Part shown: positions 1 to 4,979 of the stretch, one piece after another
How positions within the stretch are numbered: position 1 is the first letter of the stretch
Layout of the letters: the number at the start of each line of letters is the position of its first letter
Source: UBA10002 sp964373775
GTDB taxonomy: Bacteria; Patescibacteriota; Minisyncoccia; Phycocordibacterales; UBA10002
Assembly: GCA_964373775.1 (NCBI GenBank)
Contig: CAYJWA010000046.1
Location: 1 to 5,663, forward strand
Reading direction: 5' to 3'
Length of the DNA: 5,663 nucleotides
The notes under the pieces: generated by a model
What the model was told of the DNA's origin: nothing
Databases searched by the model: none
What the model saw: only the letters and a program-made list of their open reading frames with translations
Translations under genes and position numbers: made by a program

Positions 1-1
1 A

Positions 2-99
2 CGAATGGGGGACACCCTGCGCTCCCTGCCTACGCCGAGGCTTCGGCAGGCAGGCTGCGCAGGGTCATTCGGGGCGGCCCGCAGGCAGGCGCCCTGCGG
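2..99. repeat. GC-rich palindromic element, two hairpins
   Basis: Two inverted-repeat structures lie side by side. The first spans 2-71: CGAATG (2-7) pairs with CATTCG (66-71), ACCCTGCGC (14-22) with GCGCAGGGT (57-65), CTGCCT (26-31) with AGGCAG (48-53), and at the tip GCCGA (34-38) with TCGGC (43-47) around a GGCT loop. The second is CCGCAGG (79-85) with CCTGCGG (93-99) around a 7-base loop. There is no T-run after either, so they do not look like terminators. The layout is that of a REP-type or other dispersed palindromic intergenic repeat; whether it recurs in the genome cannot be told from here. A reading frame stays open across it on the plus strand, but its Arg/Pro/Ala-rich translation is what such a palindrome would give and is not convincing as protein. 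Confidence 0.6.
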
Positions 100-332
100 T
101 GCCGCTCTCAATCTTTATGGCCGGATTACTATACCATGTCGTTTGCCCCGTCCGGCAGCAAAAACACAGAGCATAGTATCCCGAGACCAAGCAAACTTTC
201 CAAAGCGCAATATCCAAAAAGAAAACGATATGCCCGCGTTCAATTCTTTAGATTTTTGTTTTTTAATAATTTGTGCTTTGTTTGGATTTTGTGCAGTTTG
301 TGTTTTGGGGTTTTCTTGTCTGTGGATAGCGA

Positions 333-361
333 TTGACTTCCCTCCGCTGGTTGGCTATAGT
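333..361 (+). promoter_or_regulatory. Sigma-70-type promoter
   Basis: TTGACT (333-338) and TATAGT (356-361) are separated by exactly 17 bases; each hexamer matches consensus at five of six positions. Transcription would start near 368. It points toward the terminator at 393-415 and, beyond that, the M23 peptidase gene. This is the best-formed promoter in the window, yet no gene start follows directly. Confidence 0.5.
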
Positions 362-392
362 GGAGAGGTACGGTACGACAGTCGGTGTGCCT

Positions 393-415
393 GGGGGCTG
401 TGCAAAGCCCTTTTT
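393..415 (+). terminator. Intrinsic terminator
   Basis: GGGCT (395-399) pairs with AGCCC (406-410) around a 6-base loop (GTGCAA), followed directly by TTTTT (411-415). G393 and G394 could add wobble pairs with the first Ts. The T-run is only on the plus-strand side, so it would stop rightward transcripts, including any from the promoter at 333-361. It may be the end of a very short RNA or an attenuator ahead of the peptidase gene. Confidence 0.5.
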
Positions 416-585
416 CCGAAAGACCGGTTTCCTGCCAAGAGCAAAACATGCAAGAAATTGCCCCACTATGCACATGATGAACAGCGCGACCGCTATGTAA
501 TACCTCGTAGGGTCGCGGTTTATTGAAGCATTGCGCAATTTCTCACGCTTTCCTCTCGGGTTCCTTCGTTATTTCAAAACAAAGA

Positions 586-591
586 TATAAT
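586..591 (+). promoter_or_regulatory. -10 element for the M23 peptidase gene
   Basis: A perfect TATAAT lies 39 bases before the favoured TTG start at 631, putting transcription start near 598. I see no good -35 (best candidates around 561-568 are poor) and no extended TG. Its position inside the longer TTG-523 reading frame argues that translation begins downstream, at 631. Confidence 0.4.
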
Positions 592-630
592 CTCTCTTTT
601 TGCATTTCCGGTACGGCAGTCAAAGAAGCC

Positions 631-1632
631 TTGCATCATTCTGGTCTTGCGCTTGCAGGATTGGTATTTTTTTGCGCCGTTGTCTTCCCTGCGCGGGCGA
701 ACGCCGGCGTTTTTTCGTTTCTCACTGAATTGTTTGCCGGTGAAGCAGAGGCGCAGACCGCATCGGTTGTGAATGCCCAAAATATGGTTCTTCTCGCTGC
801 GGCGCGGAATCCTGACCCGAATCCGGCAAAGGGAGGCGGGGATATAACGATTGTCGGCGGCACCGCTCTGTTGCCTGAAGCAGGGCCTTCCGGCACACTC
901 GCAGATGTCTCCGAAGGGCAGTCCCCGGAAGCCATTAGTTTGTATGTGGTGCGGGAAGGAGATACGCTCGGGGCAATCGCCAAAATGTTTGGTGTTTCAG
1001 TCAATACGATTGTGTGGGCGAACGACCTCAAGAACGGCATCATTCGCCCGGGAGAAACACTCGTGATTCTGCCAATTTCCGGAGTGCGCCACACCGTGGC
1101 GAAAGGAGATACGATTCAGAGCATTGCCAAGAAATACCGCGCTGATGTCAATGAGATACTTCTCTTTAACGGCATTGCGCCGGAGGCTCCTCTTGCGGTG
1201 GGGGAGGTGATTATGGTGCCTGACGGAGAACTCGCGCCGGTGCAGCTCACCGCGCCGCGCGTCCGCGGTGCGGGTGGGCCTTCCTATGACGGATATTACT
1301 TACGCCCTATTCTCGGCGGCCGCAAGACACAGGGGCTTCATGGATACAACGGGGTTGATTTGGCGACTTATTATGGCGCGCCTATTCTCGCGTCAGCAGC
1401 GGGAGAGGTGATTATCTCGCGTGACTTCGGATGGAATGGCGGCTATGGGAAATATATCGTCATTGCGCATGATAACGGAACCCAGACACTCTATGCGCAC
1501 AATAGTCAGAACACTGTTTTTGCCGGACAGAGTGTGGTGCGCGGCCAAATTATCGGGTATGTCGGCTCCACAGGCCGCTCCACTGGCTCGCATGTGCACT
1601 TTGAGATTCGCGGGGCCAAAAACCCCTTCTAG
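631..1632 (+). CDS. Secreted LysM-LysM-M23 peptidoglycan endopeptidase
   Basis: This is a cell-wall enzyme of the LytM/lysostaphin (M23) metallopeptidase type, which cuts peptide cross-links in peptidoglycan. From TTG 631 (333 residues): a signal peptide ending near ARANA (about residue 25); a low-complexity linker; LysM 1 (about 105-148, YVVREGDTLGAIAKMFGVSV); LysM 2 (about 153-197, VRHTVAKGDTIQSIAKKY); and a C-terminal M23 domain (about 223-330). Likely zinc and catalytic residues are H237 and D243 (in GLHGYNGVDLA), H290 (LYAH) and H321/H323 (SHVHFEI). LysM modules bind glycan and would anchor the enzyme at the wall. The stop is certain, the start is not: no in-frame ATG precedes the signal peptide. 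TTG 523 is the outer limit and overlaps an upstream TGA, but it would add 36 residues ahead of the signal peptide. The gene stands alone on this strand and is followed by a terminator. Domain assignment is firm; the physiological role (growth, division or attack on neighbours) is not shown. Confidence 0.92.
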   Translation: MHHSGLALAGLVFFCAVVFPARANAGVFSFLTELFAGEAEAQTASVVNAQNMVLLAAARNPDPNPAKGGGDITIVGGTALLPEAGPSGTLADVSEGQSPEAISLYVVREGDTLGAIAKMFGVSVNTIVWANDLKNGIIRPGETLVILPISGVRHTVAKGDTIQSIAKKYRADVNEILLFNGIAPEAPLAVGEVIMVPDGELAPVQLTAPRVRGAGGPSYDGYYLRPILGGRKTQGLHGYNGVDLATYYGAPILASAAGEVIISRDFGWNGGYGKYIVIAHDNGTQTLYAHNSQNTVFAGQSVVRGQIIGYVGSTGRSTGSHVHFEIRGAKNPF

Positions 1633-1635
1633 CAA

Positions 1636-1677
1636 AGACGCGGATTCACGCGGATAGAGACGCTGATGCACGCAGAT
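1636..1677. repeat. Degenerate ACGCNGAT tandem repeat
   Basis: Four copies of ACGCNGAT lie at 1638-1645, 1648-1655, 1660-1667 and 1670-1677. They form two units of a 22-base higher-order repeat, each of the form agACGCNGATncACGCNGAT. It starts three bases after the peptidase stop codon and would lie in that gene's 3' untranslated region, before the terminator. Function unknown; it may be a remnant of a dispersed intergenic repeat. Confidence 0.55.
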
Positions 1678-1686
1678 GGAGAAAGC

Positions 1687-1709
1687 CGCGCGGAGAGCGC
1701 GAATTTTTT
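1687..1709 (+). terminator. Intrinsic terminator after the M23 gene
   Basis: CGCGC (1687-1691) and GCGCG (1697-1701) form a short all-GC stem with a 5-base loop, followed by AA and TTTTTT (1704-1709). It sits about 55 bases past the peptidase stop codon and between two convergent genes, where a terminator is expected. On the minus strand the stem is not followed by a clean T-run, so it serves mainly the plus strand. Confidence 0.55.
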
Positions 1710-1732
1710 CTTAAACGAAAGCGAAATGTACC

Positions 1733-3310
1733 TCACAAACTCCCCCGCTGATGCTTTGGCCGATACTGGAGCGCCTCCATCAAGTCGTCTGTTGTTACTT
1801 CGCTGTGTCCCTCCAGGTCAGCGATGGTGCGCGCGAGCTTGATGACGCGGTGCGCCCCGCGCGCCGAGAGGTCGTGTTTCTTTGCGGAGGCAGTAAGGGC
1901 TTTCTTGGAGCGCTCGTCTAGCGGAATGACGGTGAGAATCTCTTTCGCGGAGATCTCGCTGTTTGTCTTTGCGGGAAGAGAGAGGGCTTTGAACCGCGCT
2001 GCCTGTACCTGCCGCGCGCGGAGTACCCGTCTCCGTATTGTGCCGCTCGTCTCTTCTCCCGTGCTCCGCTCCAGAAGTTTCTCGTGTTCCACGCTTGAGA
2101 CCTCCACCCACATATCAATGCGGTCCACAATGGGTCCGGAGAGGCGGCGCTGATAGCGCTCAATCGCAATCGGGGGGCACCGGCACTCTTTGCCTACCAC
2201 ACCGCGGTTGCCGCACGGGCAGGGATTCAGCGCCGCAACGAGGATGACGCGCGCCGGAAATTGCACCGAGCCGCGGGCGCGCGAGACAGAAACCACGCGT
2301 TCCTCCAAGGGTTCGCGGAGCGACTCAATCACGCGGCGGTCAAATTCCGGAAACTCGTCCAGAAAAAGAACGCCGCGGTGCGCGAGCGTAATCTCTCCGG
2401 GTTTCGGGATTGTCCCGCCGCCCACAATGGAGATGTGCGAGGCAGTATGGTGCGGAGCGCGAAACGGCGGGTGAGTAATAAGCGGCTCGCGGAGAGCTCC
2501 GGCAACCGAGTGGATTCCGGTTACCTCAAGCGCTTCGTCCAGATCAAGGGGCGGGAGTATTCCGGTCAGGGCTTTTGCGAGCATGGTCTTCCCTGTTCCG
2601 GGCGGTCCCCACATCGCAATGTTGTGCCCGCCTGCCGCCGCGATTTCCAGGCCGCGTTTCGCGGTCTGTTGTCCCTTCACATCCGCAAAGTCCAGAAGCG
2701 TTTCCGGCGGACGATATATGTATGGCGTTTGCGGCGCAGGGGCGAGTTTCTTGCGCGGCAGAAACGGCGTCTCCTCGTCCGCGAGAATGTCGCGCCGCGA
2801 GAGGTGTGCCACGAGTTCGCGCAGATTCTTTACCCCATAGACGGCAATGCCCTCTATGAGCGCAGCTTCCGCTGCATTCTCTCGCGGCACGAAGAGTTCA
2901 AGGAATCCGCGCTTTTTCGCTTCCTGCGCAACGGGAAGCACTCCGGCAACCGGACGAATCTCTCCGTCAAGCGAAAGTTCTCCGAGGAAGAGTTTCTTCT
3001 CTGTCTCAGCCGGGAAGTATTTTGAGGCAAGGAGGTACGAGAGCGCCATGGGCAAATCAAAAGAAGGCCCCTCTTTTTTGAGGTCAGCGGGCGCGAGCGA
3101 AATCACCACCTTTTGGTTCTTCTGCTTGGGCGATGTAAAACCCGTGTTTTTGATTGCCGCAGAGATGCGGTCGCGCGCCTCTTCCACCGCTTTGTCCGGG
3201 AGCCCGACAATCGCGAATGCGCTAAAACCCTTCTGCGTGTCCACTTCCACGCGCACCAGATTGGTCTTGAGAAGGAGGGACTGCCCGCTCCAGACAGTAG
3301 CGAAAGACAT
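1733..3310 (-). CDS. comM: ComM/YifB family AAA+ ATPase (Mg-chelatase-like)
   Basis: ComM is a hexameric AAA+ helicase that drives branch migration during natural transformation, helping imported single-stranded DNA integrate into the chromosome; it acts in the cytoplasm. The 525 residues slightly exceed the usual size of roughly 500-510. Order: N-terminal Lon-like (ChlI) domain, about 1-170, with GPSFDLP (81-87) and LGELSLDGEIRPVAG (109-123); the Lon catalytic lysine position is not a lysine (AGVLP), so no protease activity is expected. AAA+ core: Walker A GPPGTGKT (235-242), Walker B VLFLDEF (314-320), sensor 1 in AALNPCPCG (359-367), probable arginine finger in DRID (396-399). Paired cysteines C364/C366 and C376/C378 form a CxC-x9-CxC set, probably a zinc site. 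The C-terminal Mg-chelatase lid (about 425-520) has SARGAHRVIKLARTIADLEG. ATG 3310 fits the family N-terminus (MSFATVWS). No Shine-Dalgarno is visible; CATAAT at 3325-3320 lies 9 bases before the ATG. It lies 84 bases after the dksA-like stop. Confidence 0.96.
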   Translation of the reverse strand: MSFATVWSGQSLLLKTNLVRVEVDTQKGFSAFAIVGLPDKAVEEARDRISAAIKNTGFTSPKQKNQKVVISLAPADLKKEGPSFDLPMALSYLLASKYFPAETEKKLFLGELSLDGEIRPVAGVLPVAQEAKKRGFLELFVPRENAAEAALIEGIAVYGVKNLRELVAHLSRRDILADEETPFLPRKKLAPAPQTPYIYRPPETLLDFADVKGQQTAKRGLEIAAAGGHNIAMWGPPGTGKTMLAKALTGILPPLDLDEALEVTGIHSVAGALREPLITHPPFRAPHHTASHISIVGGGTIPKPGEITLAHRGVLFLDEFPEFDRRVIESLREPLEERVVSVSRARGSVQFPARVILVAALNPCPCGNRGVVGKECRCPPIAIERYQRRLSGPIVDRIDMWVEVSSVEHEKLLERSTGEETSGTIRRRVLRARQVQAARFKALSLPAKTNSEISAKEILTVIPLDERSKKALTASAKKHDLSARGAHRVIKLARTIADLEGHSEVTTDDLMEALQYRPKHQRGSL

Positions 3311-3316
3311 AGGGAG

Positions 3317-3388
3317 AGAATTATGAAGTATGAGTTATGAATTAGGAATCAAAACCGGAGAGACCTTTTCCCCATAATTCATAATTCT
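3317..3388. repeat. AT-rich inverted repeat built of 7-mers
   Basis: The gap between the dksA-like gene and comM holds a dyad: AGAATTATGAA (3317-3327) is the exact reverse complement of TTCATAATTCT (3378-3388), and TTATGAATTA (3335-3344) of TAATTCATAA (3375-3384). The left arm is a run of heptamers close to ATTATGA (from 3320: attatga, agtatga, gttatga, attagga), and the right arm has two CATAATT heptamers. The centre, about 3350-3370, is more GC-rich. It overlaps the putative comM -10. It could be a dispersed AT palindrome, a weak attenuator or simply slippage-derived DNA; there is no terminator T-run on the minus strand. Confidence 0.6.
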
Positions 3389-3394
3389 TACCTC

Positions 3395-3754
3395 CTACTT
3401 CATGTGCTGCTTGCATGTCTGCGCCGCGGGATTTGCGTGGAGCCGCTCTGTCTCAATTTCCTTGCCGCATGCGGTGCACCGCCCGTAATTCCCGTTTTCA
3501 ATGCGTTCCAAGGCGTCCCGCACCTCCGCGAGCCGGGCTTCTAGTTGGCGCGTAATCGCCACATTCTCTTCAAATGATTCCAGTTTGTCCGCGGTCTCGT
3601 CGCGAGCCGCAGGGAGTTCCTCCCGCGCTTCCGGCACGGGTTCCCAGTCCCCGGCATGAATGGGATTTTTGCGCGCAACGGTCGCAAGTTCCGCTTCTAG
3701 TTCGTCTTTCTCCGCGAGCAGTTTCTTTTTGAACGGGGTTGGGTCAAGAGTCAT
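3395..3754 (-). CDS. DksA/TraR-family zinc-finger protein
   Basis: DksA/TraR proteins insert a coiled-coil into the secondary channel of RNA polymerase and alter promoter kinetics, often with ppGpp. This 119-residue protein has the family plan: an N-terminal helix (about 8-28), a charged Glu/Asp/Ala-rich middle with a second helix (about 55-87, rich in heptad-like Leu/Ala), then the hallmark IENGNYGRCTACGKEI and a C-terminal zinc finger. The finger is C93-x2-C96-x17-C114-x2-H117, so the usual last cysteine is histidine, which can still bind zinc. RLHANP (104-109) matches the family's R-L-x-A-x-P. The acidic tip (AARDETADKLESFEEN) has D52 and D56 but not the exact DxxDxA of E. coli DksA, so I avoid the dksA symbol. 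ATG 3754 has no Shine-Dalgarno: the bases before it read ACCTCCT, and TATACT ends 7 bases before the ATG, suggesting a leaderless message. All three minus-strand genes could form one transcript, but the gaps (177 and 84 bases) allow separate promoters. Confidence 0.9.
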   Translation of the reverse strand: MTLDPTPFKKKLLAEKDELEAELATVARKNPIHAGDWEPVPEAREELPAARDETADKLESFEENVAITRQLEARLAEVRDALERIENGNYGRCTACGKEIETERLHANPAAQTCKQHMK

Positions 3755-3760
3755 AGGAGG

Positions 3761-3775
3761 TAGTATACCATACTA
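3761..3775 (-). promoter_or_regulatory. Promoter -10 / dyad before the dksA-like gene
   Basis: On the minus strand TATACT (3767-3762) lies 7 bases before ATG 3754, and a second -10-like TATAGT lies at 3777-3772; no convincing -35 is seen. The same stretch is a perfect dyad, TAGTAT-ACC-ATACTA, that covers the -10, so a dimeric regulator could bind there. The AGGAGG at 3755-3760 is on the plus strand and precedes no start codon; it is not a ribosome site for either strand. Confidence 0.35.
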
Positions 3776-3787
3776 TACTCAATTTCG

Positions 3788-3931
3788 AATACCAAATACC
3801 GAATATCGAAAAATATCGAACTATAAAAGAAGAAATAAGACAAAGAATGATTTCCGATTGTTTCTTCAGATGTTTTTTCTGCTATTTCTTATTAAGTATT
3901 TTTCGAGATTTGAGATTCGATATTTGGTATT
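3788..3931. repeat. Long nested AT-rich inverted repeat
   Basis: Most of the 177-base gap between the membrane-protein gene and the dksA-like gene is a nested palindrome. AATACCAAATA (3788-3798) is the exact reverse complement of TATTTGGTATT (3921-3931); ATATCGAA (3803-3810) of TTCGATAT (3916-3923), partly overlapping; and AAGAAATA (3830-3837) of TATTTCTT (3884-3890 region). AATATCGAA also occurs twice in direct repeat (3802-3810, 3812-3820). The right arm ends immediately beside the stop codon of the membrane-protein gene. It is much richer in A+T than the neighbouring genes. No T-run in terminator position is seen. It may be a dispersed palindromic repeat or an mRNA 3'-end stabiliser. Confidence 0.55.
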
Positions 3932-4888
3932 TTATCTGAGGCGGCCTTTGCTCACTTTCGGCAATAGCGCGCGGAGTGTCTCGTCATTTGTGGCAATGAG
4001 GAGCGACTGTTTGTCCAAGAACGAGTAGAGAAAGATAATCCGCCCCCCGCTGTCAAAGAGTGCGCGTAGGTCTTTGTTCCTTACCACCACATCGCGGAAT
4101 GTAAGCCGGTGCGCGAGCGCATCCGCAGTCGTGGTTGCGGGCGCATTCAGGAGAGCGCGCGCATCCACGCCAAAGAGGGGTCCGATATCCTCCAGCATCT
4201 CTTTTTCCCAGAGGAGCATTCCGTCAAATGCGTGGTCGTACGAGGTAACAGAAAAAAGGAGAAATGGCTGATTGCCGCGGATGCCGTGAATGCCCCAAAG
4301 CGGGACCGGTTCAAGCGCGCGAGCAAGAGCAGGCGGCGCGCTTGCCTCAAGTACTCCCAGAAGTTCCGCGAACGAGAGCGGCTCGGTTTGCTCCCCCGTC
4401 CTCTTTTTGAGCGGCACGATGCGAAACTCGCCGAGCGGCACTTGGGTCTTTGCAATCTCGTCGCGCACTCGCTTGATGAATGCGCCGCGCCGCTCTCCGG
4501 AGAGAACCACTCCGGCGTTTTCTGCCTCTGTTATTTTCGGTTCAAAAGGAGCGGCGCCGTCTCCGCTGCCGGCATTTCCCCAGAGGTGCCACGCGAGCCC
4601 GATTGCTCCTGCCGCAAGAGCGATGGGAATACCGAAGAGCAGCAGAGAACGAATCTTTCTCCCGTCTCCCGCGGCGCCCGCCGCTTGCGGCATCTGGATG
4701 CGCGTTGGCGAGGCGAGAATTGAGGGCAAGGGCGGGGCCCGGCGCTTTACGCTCTCTGCGAGCGCGATTTTTGAGAGCGAGACATTCTGCCCATGGAGCA
4801 CTTCTTCCACATCCCGCTCATAAGTGCGGAGCGGTTTGAGTTCTCCGTTCTGCGAGCCGCTTGTGCGCGGAGTCGGTTCATTTTCCAT
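3932..4888 (-). CDS. Single-pass membrane protein, unknown function
   Basis: I cannot assign a function. From ATG 4888 it has 318 residues: a hydrophilic, Pro/Arg-rich cytoplasmic N-terminus with a conserved-looking LRTYERDVEEVLHGQNVSLS segment (about 20-39); one membrane helix (about 81-104, SLLLFGIPIALAAGAIGLAW); and an outside domain of about 210 residues, mixed alpha/beta in character. Blocks that look conserved are SFAELLGVL, AFDGMLLWEKEM, FRDVVVRNKDLRALFD and IIFLYSFLDKQSLLIATND. It has no signal cleavage site, no cysteines and no recognisable catalytic motif. From memory it resembles a hypothetical family common in Parcubacteria, but I cannot confirm this. The frame is open to ATG 4930 (332 residues), with ATG 4909 as a third option; 4888 is preferred because AGG lies just upstream and the extra 14 residues look unlike the rest, but this is near even. 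It is divergent from the HEPN gene and first of three minus-strand genes. Confidence 0.8.
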   Translation of the reverse strand: MENEPTPRTSGSQNGELKPLRTYERDVEEVLHGQNVSLSKIALAESVKRRAPPLPSILASPTRIQMPQAAGAAGDGRKIRSLLLFGIPIALAAGAIGLAWHLWGNAGSGDGAAPFEPKITEAENAGVVLSGERRGAFIKRVRDEIAKTQVPLGEFRIVPLKKRTGEQTEPLSFAELLGVLEASAPPALARALEPVPLWGIHGIRGNQPFLLFSVTSYDHAFDGMLLWEKEMLEDIGPLFGVDARALLNAPATTTADALAHRLTFRDVVVRNKDLRALFDSGGRIIFLYSFLDKQSLLIATNDETLRALLPKVSKGRLR

Positions 4889-4940
4889 GCGCCTATTGTC
4901 GCAAACCATACGGCTCGGCGCAACAAACATTTTCTCAGAT

Positions 4941-4979
4941 TTGACCCCGTTTCCGCGTTTTTTGTGTTATCATATATGT
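4941..4979. promoter_or_regulatory. AT-rich divergent promoter region
   Basis: Between the membrane-protein gene (minus) and the HEPN gene (plus) lies a T-rich strip ending in an AT core. On the plus strand TATCAT (4968-4973) ends 6 bases before the HEPN ATG at 4980; TTGACC (4941-4946) is a possible -35 but at 21 bases it is too far for a good fit. On the minus strand TATGAT (4974-4969) overlaps the same core and would start transcripts near 4962, giving leaders of about 32 or 74 bases for starts at 4930 or 4888. The two directions would share and compete for the same melted region. Confidence 0.35.

Larger units (their letters stand above)
100..585. other. Region without a supported gene
   Basis: No gene is convincing here. 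Two weak candidates overlap on opposite strands. On the plus strand, ATG 230 to TGA 526 would give a 98-residue protein with a Cys-rich hydrophobic stretch, but that hydrophobicity comes from T-rich DNA at 240-320, and the frame runs through the terminator at 393-415. On the minus strand, TTG 538 to TAA 263 would give 91 residues with one hydrophobic segment (YYIAVALFIMCIVGQFLACF) followed by basic residues, and has a GAGAGGAAAG stretch upstream, though too far from the TTG. Neither has clear codon bias or a family I recognise. A 7-bp inverted repeat (CGCGACC 485-491, GGTCGCG 511-517, 19-base loop) also lies here. I regard the region as mainly regulatory or non-coding, with low certainty. Confidence 0.4.

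Noticed and set aside
485..517. Hairpin CGCGACC/GGTCGCG as a terminator
   Set aside because: The loop is 19 bases and the following sequence (GTTTATT) is not a proper T-run.
5..526. Long open frame on the plus strand (173 codons from ATG 5, or 98 from ATG 230)
   Set aside because: Its first third is the translation of a GC palindrome, its hydrophobic part reflects T-rich DNA, and it crosses a terminator; first-base purine bias is near 50 percent. The TTGA overlap with TTG 523 is noted but not enough.
263..538. Minus-strand 91-codon frame with one hydrophobic segment
   Set aside because: TTG start, a distant Shine-Dalgarno-like stretch, no family resemblance and only slight codon bias; it overlaps the promoter and terminator on the other strand. 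Possible, but not supportable.
1636..1677. CRISPR-like array
   Set aside because: Units are 8 bases with 2-4 base gaps, without spacer-length unique sequence or cas genes.
1824..3326. Many open frames of 70-250 codons antisense to comM
   Set aside because: They are shadows of a strongly conserved 525-residue gene in a GC-rich region; their translations are Arg-rich and unlike proteins.
3755..3760. AGGAGG as a ribosome-binding site
   Set aside because: It is on the plus strand, with no start codon at a suitable distance downstream; on the minus strand it reads CCTCCT.
4109..4839. Plus-strand frames opposite the membrane-protein gene
   Set aside because: Arg/Ala/Ser-rich translations without motifs, explained by the minus-strand gene with a clear membrane helix and ordered domain.
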